5,261 nucleotides of DNA from Candidatus Krumholzibacteriota bacterium (GTDB lineage: Bacteria > Krumholzibacteriota > Krumholzibacteriia > Krumholzibacteriales > Krumholzibacteriaceae), in contig DAOVFR010000189.1 in NCBI GenBank assembly GCA_030672805.1, positions 1 to 5,261 of the forward strand, in the 5' to 3' direction. Below are positions 1 to 5,261 of the stretch, one piece after another. The notes under the pieces were generated by a model. It made no database searches. It was not told where the DNA came from and saw nothing but the letters and a program-made list of their open reading frames with translations. Position 1 is the stretch's first letter. Each line of letters begins with the position of its first letter. The position numbers and the translations under genes were made by a program.

Positions 1-704
1 GTTGCACGAATAACTTCTCGACAACGAGCCCACCTGTTAACTGCAGTAAGAATTTCAGGCGATGACTCCATCCCAACACCGCCGTCACCGCCCACACGTT
101 CTTGAACCTCAAGATGCAGATTCTCTCGCGCCGCATCCACAAAAGACTGACAACCATCGACGTCTTTTAAGAGATCTCCACAGGCCAGAAGGAAGGGGGT
201 CGCAGAAAATTCACCATTGAATAGATTTTTAAGGCCGACTTCTCCAATCTGAACAAGATCCTCCAGTATTCGCCCAGCCGAACTATCAACTCTGCCACTT
301 CGAGTAAACCACACGAAACCCCAGATGACAGCTTCACCCACTAGCCATTGGTCGGCTTCGTAAGCCAGCTGTGACCTCGCTGACAGACACTCCTTTAGAA
401 CAGTGCATCCGGAGGAGGGCTCTTTATCGTTCGTGATATTTTTTGCTACGAGTTGTGTCAGCTTTTCAAGACACTGCCTTGCATCTCTGCCACGACAAAG
501 AGCTGCCAGACTCTCAATACGGCCGATAATCTTCCGACGTTTCAGCTTCCCATGAACGAATCGCCCTGCCTTATGATATTGCTTTGTACAGGTGATTTCG
601 TCTTCTATTTCACTGGGGAGCGATGGCCTTTGTTGTGGAGTACTCTTTGAGTCAACTAAAATGCCGTTCACTTGATCTCCATGTTTTCCTTGTAGTTCCG
701 GCAT
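1..704 (-). CDS. Unrecognised protein, N-terminal 234 residues (runs off left edge)
   Basis: Translating the minus strand by hand gives an open frame with no stop from 704 down to the window edge, so the gene is cut at its C-terminus. ATG at 704-702 is the likely start because GGAG lies 7 bases upstream; an in-frame GTG at 740 has its purine stretch too close to serve. The product is soluble-looking, with no signal peptide or membrane segment. Residues 1-45 are polar and probably disordered, then come mixed helical stretches. It has about ten scattered cysteines without a CxxC pair, a Trp-rich stretch near residues 120-135 (QWLVGEAVIWGFVWF) and the segment ESSPEILTAVNRWARCREV at the edge. I do not recognise the family. 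The amino-acid usage and the divergent YdjY neighbour fit a planctomycete hypothetical protein, but that is inference. Reality of the gene rests on the long open frame and the start signal. Confidence 0.68.
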   Translation of the reverse strand, partial: MPELQGKHGDQVNGILVDSKSTPQQRPSLPSEIEDEITCTKQYHKAGRFVHGKLKRRKIIGRIESLAALCRGRDARQCLEKLTQLVAKNITNDKEPSSGCTVLKECLSARSQLAYEADQWLVGEAVIWGFVWFTRSGRVDSSAGRILEDLVQIGEVGLKNLFNGEFSATPFLLACGDLLKDVDGCQSFVDAARENLHLEVQERVGGDGGVGMESSPEILTAVNRWARCREVIRA

Positions 705-860
705 TAAACTTCTCCAGTGGTGGACGCTGGTGCCCACCCCTCCAGCACGTTCAGCTCATACGCCACGCTAGAGTACGATTGAAAAACCGTCCGTCAGTCA
801 AACTATACTCAACCAACTCAGGCTCTGCAGCAAAACCTTTACCAGAAAATAATATCTGAG
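705..860. promoter_or_regulatory. Divergent intergenic region
   Basis: This 156-base spacer separates two divergently oriented genes and should contain both promoters. The plus-strand side is AT-rich and holds a sigma-70-like element, listed separately. On the minus strand the best hexamer is TTGACT (complement of 797-802), but a good -10 box at normal spacing is not obvious. Small frames that cross this region on the plus strand overlap the minus-strand gene and show no family signature, so I read it as non-coding. Confidence 0.5.
779..809 (+). promoter_or_regulatory. Possible sigma-70 promoter for the YdjY-domain gene
   Basis: TTGAAA at 779-784 (5 of 6 to the -35 consensus) and TATACT at 804-809 (5 of 6 to the -10 consensus) are separated by 19 bases, slightly longer than the ideal 17. 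Transcription would start near 816 and give a leader of about 45 bases before the ATG at 861. The match is by eye in an AT-rich stretch, and planctomycete promoters are poorly characterised, so this is tentative. Confidence 0.35.
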
Positions 861-1598
861 ATGGCAACGACTCCATATCCACTCCCCCGATCATTTCCAG
901 TTAGATTGTCGAGCATCTGTTTTCCTGGAATCGTGGCTGCACTTGTCTCACTCGTGGTCGGAGCAGCAGAACCCGTTGACTCGCACCCAGAACTTACTCG
1001 CCTTTCACCCAAACAAGCCGTTTGGGTCGATGCTCAGTCACGGCAGCTTATAGTCGGTGGTGCAGTCGCGCTTGCCGATGGGCCTATTGAGTTTTTTGCC
1101 TGCCCTCGAAAAACCAAAGAACATGAATCTGTTGTCGCAGTCGACGCCACCGCCAAGCTCGTTCACACTGGCCTTCTCGCGATCGGTCTTCGTGCAGGCA
1201 ACCCAGCCTCGTTTTACCCTGAATTCAAACCAGCGACTGGAGATTCAGTAGCGATCGCAGTGCGCTGGCAAGATGAAACCGGAGACCACGAAGCACCTGC
1301 TCAACAATGGGTGAAGAACAGCCAGACCGGGCAGGAGTTAGACTACAACTGGATTTTTGCTGGAAGTAGTTTTTGGAAAAACCCTAAAACAAATATTGAA
1401 TACTATCAGGCGGATGGCGGTGATCTCGTATGTGTCTCAAACTTTCCAACTGCGACACTCGATCTGCCAATTACCAGTTCCCAGGCAAATGACTCGCTAC
1501 TGTTTGAAGTTTTTACCGGACGCGTACCCAAACGGGGCACACCCGTCGAACTTGTGTTTTCACATGCAGAGCAGGAAAATCCTGCGGCAACAAATTAA
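861..1598 (+). CDS. Secreted YdjY-domain protein
   Basis: A complete 245-residue protein. Residues 1-36 form a Sec-type signal: arginines near 10 and 15, a hydrophobic core (GIVAALVSLVVGAA) and an Ala-rich cleavage region before EPVD. The Cys at residue 20 is not in a lipobox, so signal peptidase I processing is more likely than lipidation. The mature part carries the block layout I associate with planctomycete YdjY-domain proteins: FFACPRKTKEHESVVAVDA near residues 78-96, PATGDSVAIAVRW near 123-135, WIFAGSSFW near 163-171, and YYQADGGDLVCVSNFPTATL near 180-199, then SSQANDSLLFEVFTGRVP. Two cysteines lie in the conserved blocks. The molecular function of the family is unknown; an envelope or periplasmic location is inferred from the signal. 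The start has no clear Shine-Dalgarno, which is common in Planctomycetes. It converges on hemQ with 12 bases between stops, and no terminator hairpin is visible there. Confidence 0.82.
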   Translation: MATTPYPLPRSFPVRLSSICFPGIVAALVSLVVGAAEPVDSHPELTRLSPKQAVWVDAQSRQLIVGGAVALADGPIEFFACPRKTKEHESVVAVDATAKLVHTGLLAIGLRAGNPASFYPEFKPATGDSVAIAVRWQDETGDHEAPAQQWVKNSQTGQELDYNWIFAGSSFWKNPKTNIEYYQADGGDLVCVSNFPTATLDLPITSSQANDSLLFEVFTGRVPKRGTPVELVFSHAEQENPAATN

Positions 1599-1610
1599 CG
1601 AAGGTTTTGC

Positions 1611-2321
1611 CTACAACCCAATTCGGCAGTGGTCAATAATTTGGTCAGCAGTCGCAACATAGCCAGTATAAAATGGCCCAAATTCTGCGTAGCGAGCGCT
1701 CGCCTCATCGAATCTCATCGTATAGACAATTTCCTTGAGAAACTCTGGACGACGCGCCCAAAGAGTAACTCCCCACTCCCAATCATCAAGACCGACCGAG
1801 ACTGTAATGAGTTGAGACACTCGACCACCAAATTTCATTCCACTTGCACCATGTTCGGCCATCAGTCGACTACGCTCCGAGAACGGAAGGGCGAACCAGT
1901 TCTCACCGACTTTCCTCTTCTTATTCATTGGGTAAAAGCACGCACATGGCCAAGGAGGGAAATCTGGCTCCAGTCTTGCTTTTTGCATTGCAGGTTCCCT
2001 TGCTGCGTACCCCTTTACTCGTGCTTTGTAGCTAGCGCTCTCAGGATCTTCTCCTTGCTTCACAAGTTTTGCTGCAAACTGCTCAGCAGTCGGCAGATAC
2101 TCACTAACTTCTGTAAGCCCCACAAACGAATAGGTCGACTCAAGTGCCGACCCCATCGGACCTGCCAAAAGGCGTTGGTGAGTGCTATCCACAGTATGAG
2201 GCGACGGATCCAGAGCCATAACTGCGAAGTCCGCTTTATGACCAGGGACAATCCACTTCTGAAGCCGTGTCGGACTCGACGCGGACTCTTCATTCAATGC
2301 TTCCCTAAAGGCCATCAGACC
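1611..2321 (-). CDS. hemQ: Coproheme decarboxylase HemQ (chlorite dismutase family), truncated at N-terminus
   Basis: HemQ converts coproheme to heme b by two H2O2-dependent oxidative decarboxylations, the last step of the coproporphyrin-dependent heme pathway in the cytoplasm. The 236 residues here run from GLMAFREALNEE to the stop codon. Visible family motifs in order: IVPGHKADF, TYSFVGLTEVSEY, CFYPMNKKRKVGENWF (Tyr codon 1932-1934, the radical-forming tyrosine position in YPMxK), LMAEHGASGMKFGGRV (proximal heme-ligand His codon 1851-1853), SQLITVSVGLDDWEWGVTL, and VYTMRFDEASARYAEFGPFY. All expected active-site residues are present. Planctomycete and firmicute forms are roughly 250-280 residues, so about 40 residues including the N-terminal EGW-type strand are missing. 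An internal ATG at 2315-2313 exists but would not restore the fold's first strand. The frame stays open upstream to 2828, but that extension is antisense to citE and has no HemQ similarity. The true boundary is uncertain by about 10 bases. Confidence 0.9.
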   Translation of the reverse strand, partial: GLMAFREALNEESASSPTRLQKWIVPGHKADFAVMALDPSPHTVDSTHQRLLAGPMGSALESTYSFVGLTEVSEYLPTAEQFAAKLVKQGEDPESASYKARVKGYAAREPAMQKARLEPDFPPWPCACFYPMNKKRKVGENWFALPFSERSRLMAEHGASGMKFGGRVSQLITVSVGLDDWEWGVTLWARRPEFLKEIVYTMRFDEASARYAEFGPFYTGYVATADQIIDHCRIGL

Positions 2322-2330
2322 CTCCGTGCG
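2310..2330. other. Junction between two unrelated sequence segments
   Basis: HemQ homology on the minus strand reads from the left up to about 2321 and stops before its N-terminus. CitD homology on the plus strand begins at about 2319 and lacks its N-terminus. Base composition rises across the same place: lines at 181, 1441, 1681 and 2221 are 47%, 50%, 48% and 55% GC by hand count, against 67%, 65%, 68% and 57% at 2341, 2881, 3961 and 4741. No transposase, inverted repeat or target duplication is visible at the point. An assembly chimera or an illegitimate recombination would both look like this; I favour the chimera. Confidence 0.8.
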
Positions 2331-3374
2331 CTCGGCGTCGACCACGTGGAGCTCGAGGCTCAGGACAGGGGGGCCCTCGACTACGTGATAAGGGCCCGTG
2401 TCGAAGCCGGTGTCAGGAGGCTCTACGAGGTCGCTGAGCCGGGTTGCCCGCCCGTGCGCAGGTTCGAGCCCGAAGCCCCCGTGAAGGACAGGCTGCGCAG
2501 AACGAGACTCTACCTGCCGGGCAACAACCCCGACCTGATGCTGAACGCGGGGCTTTTCGGCGCCGATTGCGTCATCCTCGACCTGGAGGATTCCGTGGCG
2601 CCCGCGGAGAAGGACGCGGCAAGAGCGCTCGTGCGGAACACGCTCCTGTCCGTCGATTTCGGCAGCACCGAGAGGATCGTCCGAATCAATCCCCTCTCTA
2701 CCGGGTACGGCAGGTCCGACATCGAGATGATCGTGCCGGCCCTGCCCGATTGCATCCTGATCCCGAAGTGCGACGGGGCGAAGGACGTAAAAGACGTCGA
2801 GGGGATCGTAGCCGCGATCGAGAAGCAAAACGGGATCGAGACGGAAATCCTCCTCATGCCGCTCGTCGAGACGGCGAAAGGGGTGCTAAACGCGTACGAG
2901 ATAGGTGCGGCGAGCGACCGTGTCGTGGCGCTCTGCTTCGGTGCGGAGGACTTCACCGCGGATGTAGGTGTCGAGCGTACGAAGGAGGGGCGCGAAAGCT
3001 TCATCGCGCGGTGCATGCTCGTGCTGGGAGCAAAGGCCGCGGGCGTCGGGGCGATCGACACGGTCTACAGCGATGTCCAGGACACCGATGGTCTCGTGGA
3101 GAGCACGAGGGAGGCGATGGCGATCGGCTTCGAGGGCAAGGGAGTGATCCATCCGGCACAGATCGGGCCGATTCACCAGGTCTTTACACCGACGCCGGAG
3201 CGGATCGAGTACGCGCAAAAAGTCGTCGCCGCGATCGAACAGGCAAGGGCGGCCGGAAGCGGTGTGGCGACGATAAAGAGCAAGATGATAGATGCGCCGA
3301 TCGAGAAACGCGCGCGAAGGATACTCCGGCTTGCTGCGGCGCTCGGCCTGCTCGAGAAAGATACGGAAGAATAG
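2319..3374 (+). CDS. citE: Citrate lyase acyl carrier protein-beta subunit fusion (CitD-CitE), truncated at N-terminus
   Basis: CitE cleaves citryl-S-ACP into oxaloacetate and acetyl-S-ACP; CitD carries the phosphoribosyl-dephospho-CoA arm. The first 39 or so codons match the C-terminal half of CitD: TLRALGV, then QDRGALDYVIRARVEAGVRR (DRGALD at 2364-2381, aligning with the DKGALD...RARLEA motif of E. coli CitD). A linker near 2435-2480 leads without a stop into CitE: RTRLYLPGNNPDLML (LYLPGNN 2508-2528), GADCVILDLEDSV (2559-2597), LIPKCDGAKDV, VETAKGVLNAYEIG (Glu codon 2868-2870), FGAEDFTADVG (2937-2969), GVGAIDTVYSDVQD, and GFEGKGVIHPAQIGP (from 3126). About 50-55 CitD residues, including the modified serine, are missing at the junction. 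An in-frame GTG at 2481 could start CitE alone but has no ribosome binding site, so I favour a true fusion. Citramalate lyase, built from homologous subunits, is the main alternative. citF follows after 45 bases. Confidence 0.9.
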   Translation, partial: TLRALGVDHVELEAQDRGALDYVIRARVEAGVRRLYEVAEPGCPPVRRFEPEAPVKDRLRRTRLYLPGNNPDLMLNAGLFGADCVILDLEDSVAPAEKDAARALVRNTLLSVDFGSTERIVRINPLSTGYGRSDIEMIVPALPDCILIPKCDGAKDVKDVEGIVAAIEKQNGIETEILLMPLVETAKGVLNAYEIGAASDRVVALCFGAEDFTADVGVERTKEGRESFIARCMLVLGAKAAGVGAIDTVYSDVQDTDGLVESTREAMAIGFEGKGVIHPAQIGPIHQVFTPTPERIEYAQKVVAAIEQARAAGSGVATIKSKMIDAPIEKRARRILRLAAALGLLEKDTEE

Positions 3375-3407
3375 AGAGCGTTCATTGATATCTGAAACTG
3401 GGAGATT

Positions 3408-3413
3408 GGGGAG
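3408..3413 (+). promoter_or_regulatory. Ribosome binding site of citF
   Basis: GGGGAG lies 6 bases before the ATG at 3420. It supports that start over the second in-frame ATG two codons later (3426). The 45-base gap after the citDE stop holds no hairpin or promoter that I can see, which fits co-transcription. Confidence 0.6.
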
Positions 3414-3419
3414 AGAATC

Positions 3420-4964
3420 ATGAAGATGATCCCTAACGCGCTCGGCCGGATGATCCCCGAAGAGATCGACGGGCGAAAGCTGAAACCGTTCCTGGGGGCT
3501 CACGCAACACACGGCGGGGGGCGCAAGGCCGGCCCGCCGATCCGGGCGACGGTCGATTACAAGGACAAGCTGCGCTCATCCCTGGATGAGGCGATCGAGG
3601 CATGCGAGATCAAGGACGGGATGACGGTCTCGTTTCACCATCACCTGCGCAACGGCGACTTCCTGATAAACATGGTCGTTGACAGGCTGGCGGAGCGGGG
3701 GCTGAAGGACCTCGTGCTTGCCCCCTCGGCCCTGTTTCCGTGCCACGAACCGATCATCGATCATATCGAAAAGGGGCTGATCACCCATATCGAGGGCTCC
3801 ATGAACGGTCCGGTGGGAAGGGCCTGCTCGCTCGGCAGGATGCGCAAGTGCTGCGTCCTCCGCTCTCACGGAGGGCGGTACAGGGCGATACAGGACGGCG
3901 ACCTTCACGTTGACGCCGCGTTTATCGCCGCGCCGTGCGCCGATTCGCACGGGAACGCGAACGGACTTTCCGGGCCGAGCGCCTGCGGGCCGATAAGCTT
4001 CGCTTTGGCCGATTCGCTCTACGCGGACAGGGTGGTCGTGGTCACCGATAACCTTCAGCCCTTCCCGGTTATTCCGTGGGTGATCCGGGGCGGCAACGTC
4101 GATCACGTCGTCCAGATCGACAGGCTCGGCGACCCGGAGAAGATCATTTCCGGCACGACGAGGATTACGAGGAGCCCGACGAGACTCCTGATCGCCGAAT
4201 ACGCGGCCCGGTTCGTACGCGACAGCGGCATCATGGACGAGCCGGAGTTCTCTTTCCAGGCGGGCGCAGGTGGAATCTCGCTTGCATTCATCCAGCACAT
4301 TGCGGAGATAATGCGCGAGCGGAACATCAGGTCCGCATTCGCACGGGGCGGCTCGATGAAGTATCTCGTCGACCTGCTCAACGAGGGACTGATCGGATAC
4401 ATACTCGACGGGCAGGCGTTCGACCTGGCCGGTGTCCGGTCGCTCCGGGACAACCCGAAGCATATCGAGACCGACCCTTTCACCTCGTACAACTACCACA
4501 CGAAGGGGAACTTCGCCCAGCGGGTGAAGATCTCGATCCTCGGTGCAACGGAAGTCGATCTCGATTTCAACGTGAACGTGAACACACACTCCGACGGCTG
4601 GCTGCTGCACGGGACCGGCGGCTTCACCGACGCGACGGACGGTTATATCACTATGATCACCGCACCTCTCTTACGGGGCCGCATGCCGATCATCGTCGAC
4701 AAGGTCACGACCGTCACCACGCCGGGTGAGACGGTCGATGTGATCGTCACCGAACGGGGAATCGCGATCAACCCGGGCAGGGAAGATCTTATCGAGAGGT
4801 TGAAGGGCAGCGATCTGCCGATCAAACCGATCGAGGAGCTTCACCGCATTGCCGTCGAGATGACGGGCGAGCCTGCAAAGCCGGTGTTCGGGGACCGCGT
4901 TGTTGCGCTGGTCGAGTGGCGCGACGGCACAATAATAGATGCGGTCCGGCAGTTGAAACCCTGA
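3420..4964 (+). CDS. citF: Citrate lyase alpha subunit CitF (citrate:acetyl-ACP transferase)
   Basis: CitF exchanges the acetyl group on the acyl carrier subunit for citrate, forming citryl-ACP and releasing acetate; with CitD and CitE it makes the cytoplasmic citrate lyase complex of anaerobic citrate use. The 514-residue length is the usual family size and the protein is complete. Matches to E. coli CitF that I can see in order: DGMTVSFHHHLRNGDFLINM (residues about 63-82), HSHGG-like RSHGGRY, AFIAAPCADSHGNANGLSG, VVVVTDNLQPFP, QIDRLGDPEKIISGTTR, FQAGAGGISLAF, FNVNVNTHSDGWLLHGTGGF, APLLRGRMPIIVDKVTTVTT, VIVTERGIAINPGR, and a C-terminal RVVALVEWRDGTIIDAVRQ. These blocks belong to the CoA-transferase family I fold. 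The N-terminal GRKLKPF stretch also fits the family. Position directly behind citDE confirms the assignment. A citramalate lyase alpha subunit would look much the same and cannot be excluded. Confidence 0.95.
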   Translation: MKMIPNALGRMIPEEIDGRKLKPFLGAHATHGGGRKAGPPIRATVDYKDKLRSSLDEAIEACEIKDGMTVSFHHHLRNGDFLINMVVDRLAERGLKDLVLAPSALFPCHEPIIDHIEKGLITHIEGSMNGPVGRACSLGRMRKCCVLRSHGGRYRAIQDGDLHVDAAFIAAPCADSHGNANGLSGPSACGPISFALADSLYADRVVVVTDNLQPFPVIPWVIRGGNVDHVVQIDRLGDPEKIISGTTRITRSPTRLLIAEYAARFVRDSGIMDEPEFSFQAGAGGISLAFIQHIAEIMRERNIRSAFARGGSMKYLVDLLNEGLIGYILDGQAFDLAGVRSLRDNPKHIETDPFTSYNYHTKGNFAQRVKISILGATEVDLDFNVNVNTHSDGWLLHGTGGFTDATDGYITMITAPLLRGRMPIIVDKVTTVTTPGETVDVIVTERGIAINPGREDLIERLKGSDLPIKPIEELHRIAVEMTGEPAKPVFGDRVVALVEWRDGTIIDAVRQLKP

Positions 4965-4965
4965 C

Positions 4966-4981
4966 GGCCCGGCTGCGGGCC
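4966..4981 (+). other. Short GC-rich hairpin between citF and the next gene
   Basis: GGCCCG (4966-4971) and CGGGCC (4976-4981) pair perfectly around a GCTG loop, two bases after the citF stop codon. No T-run follows, so it is unlikely to be an intrinsic terminator. It ends about 5 bases before the AGGAGG of the next gene and could affect mRNA stability or translation there. In GC-rich DNA a 6-base stem can arise by chance. Confidence 0.25.
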
Positions 4982-4986
4982 CGACG

Positions 4987-4992
4987 AGGAGG
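4987..4992 (+). promoter_or_regulatory. Strong ribosome binding site for the gene after citF
   Basis: AGGAGG lies inside a longer purine run. It is 4 bases before the first ATG (4997) and 7 bases before the immediately adjacent second ATG (5000). The spacing suits the second ATG slightly better, so either may be used. Confidence 0.6.
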
Positions 4993-4996
4993 AGAA

Positions 4997-5261
4997 ATGA
5001 TGAGCGGCGCTTCATCGAGTCTCGCACTCGACCTGGCCAGGCGGGTCACGGAGGCAGCCAAAAAAAGCGGCAGGCTGATCGATGACAGGGACCATATCTT
5101 TCGTGTTGCACTGGAAGACCCCATCACCCGTGACGTACGCGGGACGGAAAACGTCATGACGATCCATGACAACCCCGCATTCATCACGAGGGTCACGAGC
5201 CGTTCGGCGCCGTTCACGGAGGTGTTCTTCGGGGATCCCGACGAACGCCAGGCAGGGATAA
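4997..5261 (+). CDS. Unrecognised protein in the citrate lyase operon, N-terminal 88 residues (runs off right edge)
   Basis: An open frame with G/C-rich third positions like its neighbours begins 32 bases after the citF stop, behind a strong AGGAGG. It is still open at the window end. The visible part starts with two methionines, then a predicted amphipathic helix (LALDLARRVTEAAKKSGRLI), then the block DPITRDVRGTENVMTIHDNP and AFITRVTSRSAPFTEVFFGD. There is no signal peptide or membrane segment. It does not resemble what I know of the N-termini of CitC, CitX, CitG or citrate transporters. Placement suggests co-transcription with citDE-citF and perhaps a role in citrate lyase assembly or citrate metabolism, but that is inference from position only. 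Confidence 0.7.
   Translation, partial: MMSGASSSLALDLARRVTEAAKKSGRLIDDRDHIFRVALEDPITRDVRGTENVMTIHDNPAFITRVTSRSAPFTEVFFGDPDERQAGI

Noticed and set aside
453..859. Two small plus-strand open frames (453-650 and 623-859)
   Set aside because: They lie mostly antisense to the stop-free minus-strand gene ending at 704, show no family signature and have odd composition. The second merely abuts the YdjY start.
1599..1610. Bidirectional terminator between the YdjY gene and hemQ
   Set aside because: The 12 bases hold no inverted repeat and no T-run.
1629..2318. Plus-strand open frame as an N-terminal extension of citrate lyase
   Set aside because: The whole stretch is antisense to hemQ, whose active-site motifs are clear on the minus strand.
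1611..2321. True oxygen-producing chlorite dismutase
   Set aside because: The YPMNK tyrosine and the QLITVSVGLDDWEWG block are the HemQ type, and no perchlorate or chlorate reduction genes are nearby.
2290..2350. Transposon or phage insertion at the composition break
   Set aside because: I see no terminal inverted repeats, target-site duplication, integrase or transposase, and no tRNA attachment site near the boundary.
2322..2828. Minus-strand open frame as an N-terminal domain of HemQ
   Set aside because: It is the shadow of citDE and has no HemQ or other recognisable motif; high GC keeps the antisense frame open.
2444..3388. Plus-strand 314-codon Arg-rich frame and minus-strand frames at 2510-3061 and 2886-3512
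   Set aside because: These are off-frame shadows of citE in high-GC DNA; their composition is extreme in arginine or serine and the citE frame carries the conserved motifs.
3576..5217. Long frames opposite or out of phase with citF and the gene after it (3576-4610, 4076-4729, 4103-4492, 4671-5027, 4822-5217)
   Set aside because: They overlap a clear CitF and its downstream neighbour, and none has a recognisable family motif.

Overview
The window appears to be two unrelated pieces of bacterial DNA joined near position 2320. Bases 1 to about 2315 have moderate GC (47-55% in four 60-base lines counted by hand). Their gene content looks like Planctomycetes or a relative: a secreted YdjY-domain protein and a firmicute/planctomycete-type coproheme decarboxylase (HemQ). 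From about 2320 to the end, GC is mostly 57-68% in the lines counted, codons are richer in G/C at third positions, and the content is a citrate lyase operon. The host of that part cannot be named from sequence alone. The lineage of the left part is inferred from remembered family resemblance, not from a search.

Left part. An unrecognised gene on the minus strand starts at 704 and runs off the left edge. A 156-base divergent intergenic region (705-860) separates it from a plus-strand gene (861-1598) for a secreted YdjY-domain protein. That gene converges, with only 12 bases between stop codons, on a minus-strand hemQ (stop codon at 1611). HemQ is intact at its C-terminus and active-site region but loses its N-terminal strand at about 2320.

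Right part. Exactly where hemQ breaks off, a plus-strand reading frame starts in the middle of the citrate lyase acyl carrier protein (CitD) and runs without a stop into the beta subunit (CitE), ending at 3374. It is followed by a complete alpha subunit, CitF (3420-4964), and by the first 88 codons of an unrecognised gene (from 4997) that runs off the right edge. CitD carries the acyl group, CitF swaps acetyl for citryl on it, and CitE cleaves citryl-ACP to oxaloacetate and acetyl-ACP, so citDE-citF would encode all three structural subunits. The accessory genes citC, citX and citG are not visible here.

Both genes at the junction are truncated at the same bases and in opposite directions. By chance the reading frames stay open across it on both strands, which creates long hybrid open frames that are probably not real proteins. 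A metagenome assembly chimera is the simplest reading. I see no convincing new system; the points worth a look are the junction, the CitD-CitE fusion and the unknown gene after citF. I noticed no tRNA, rRNA, CRISPR array, insertion sequence or strong terminator.
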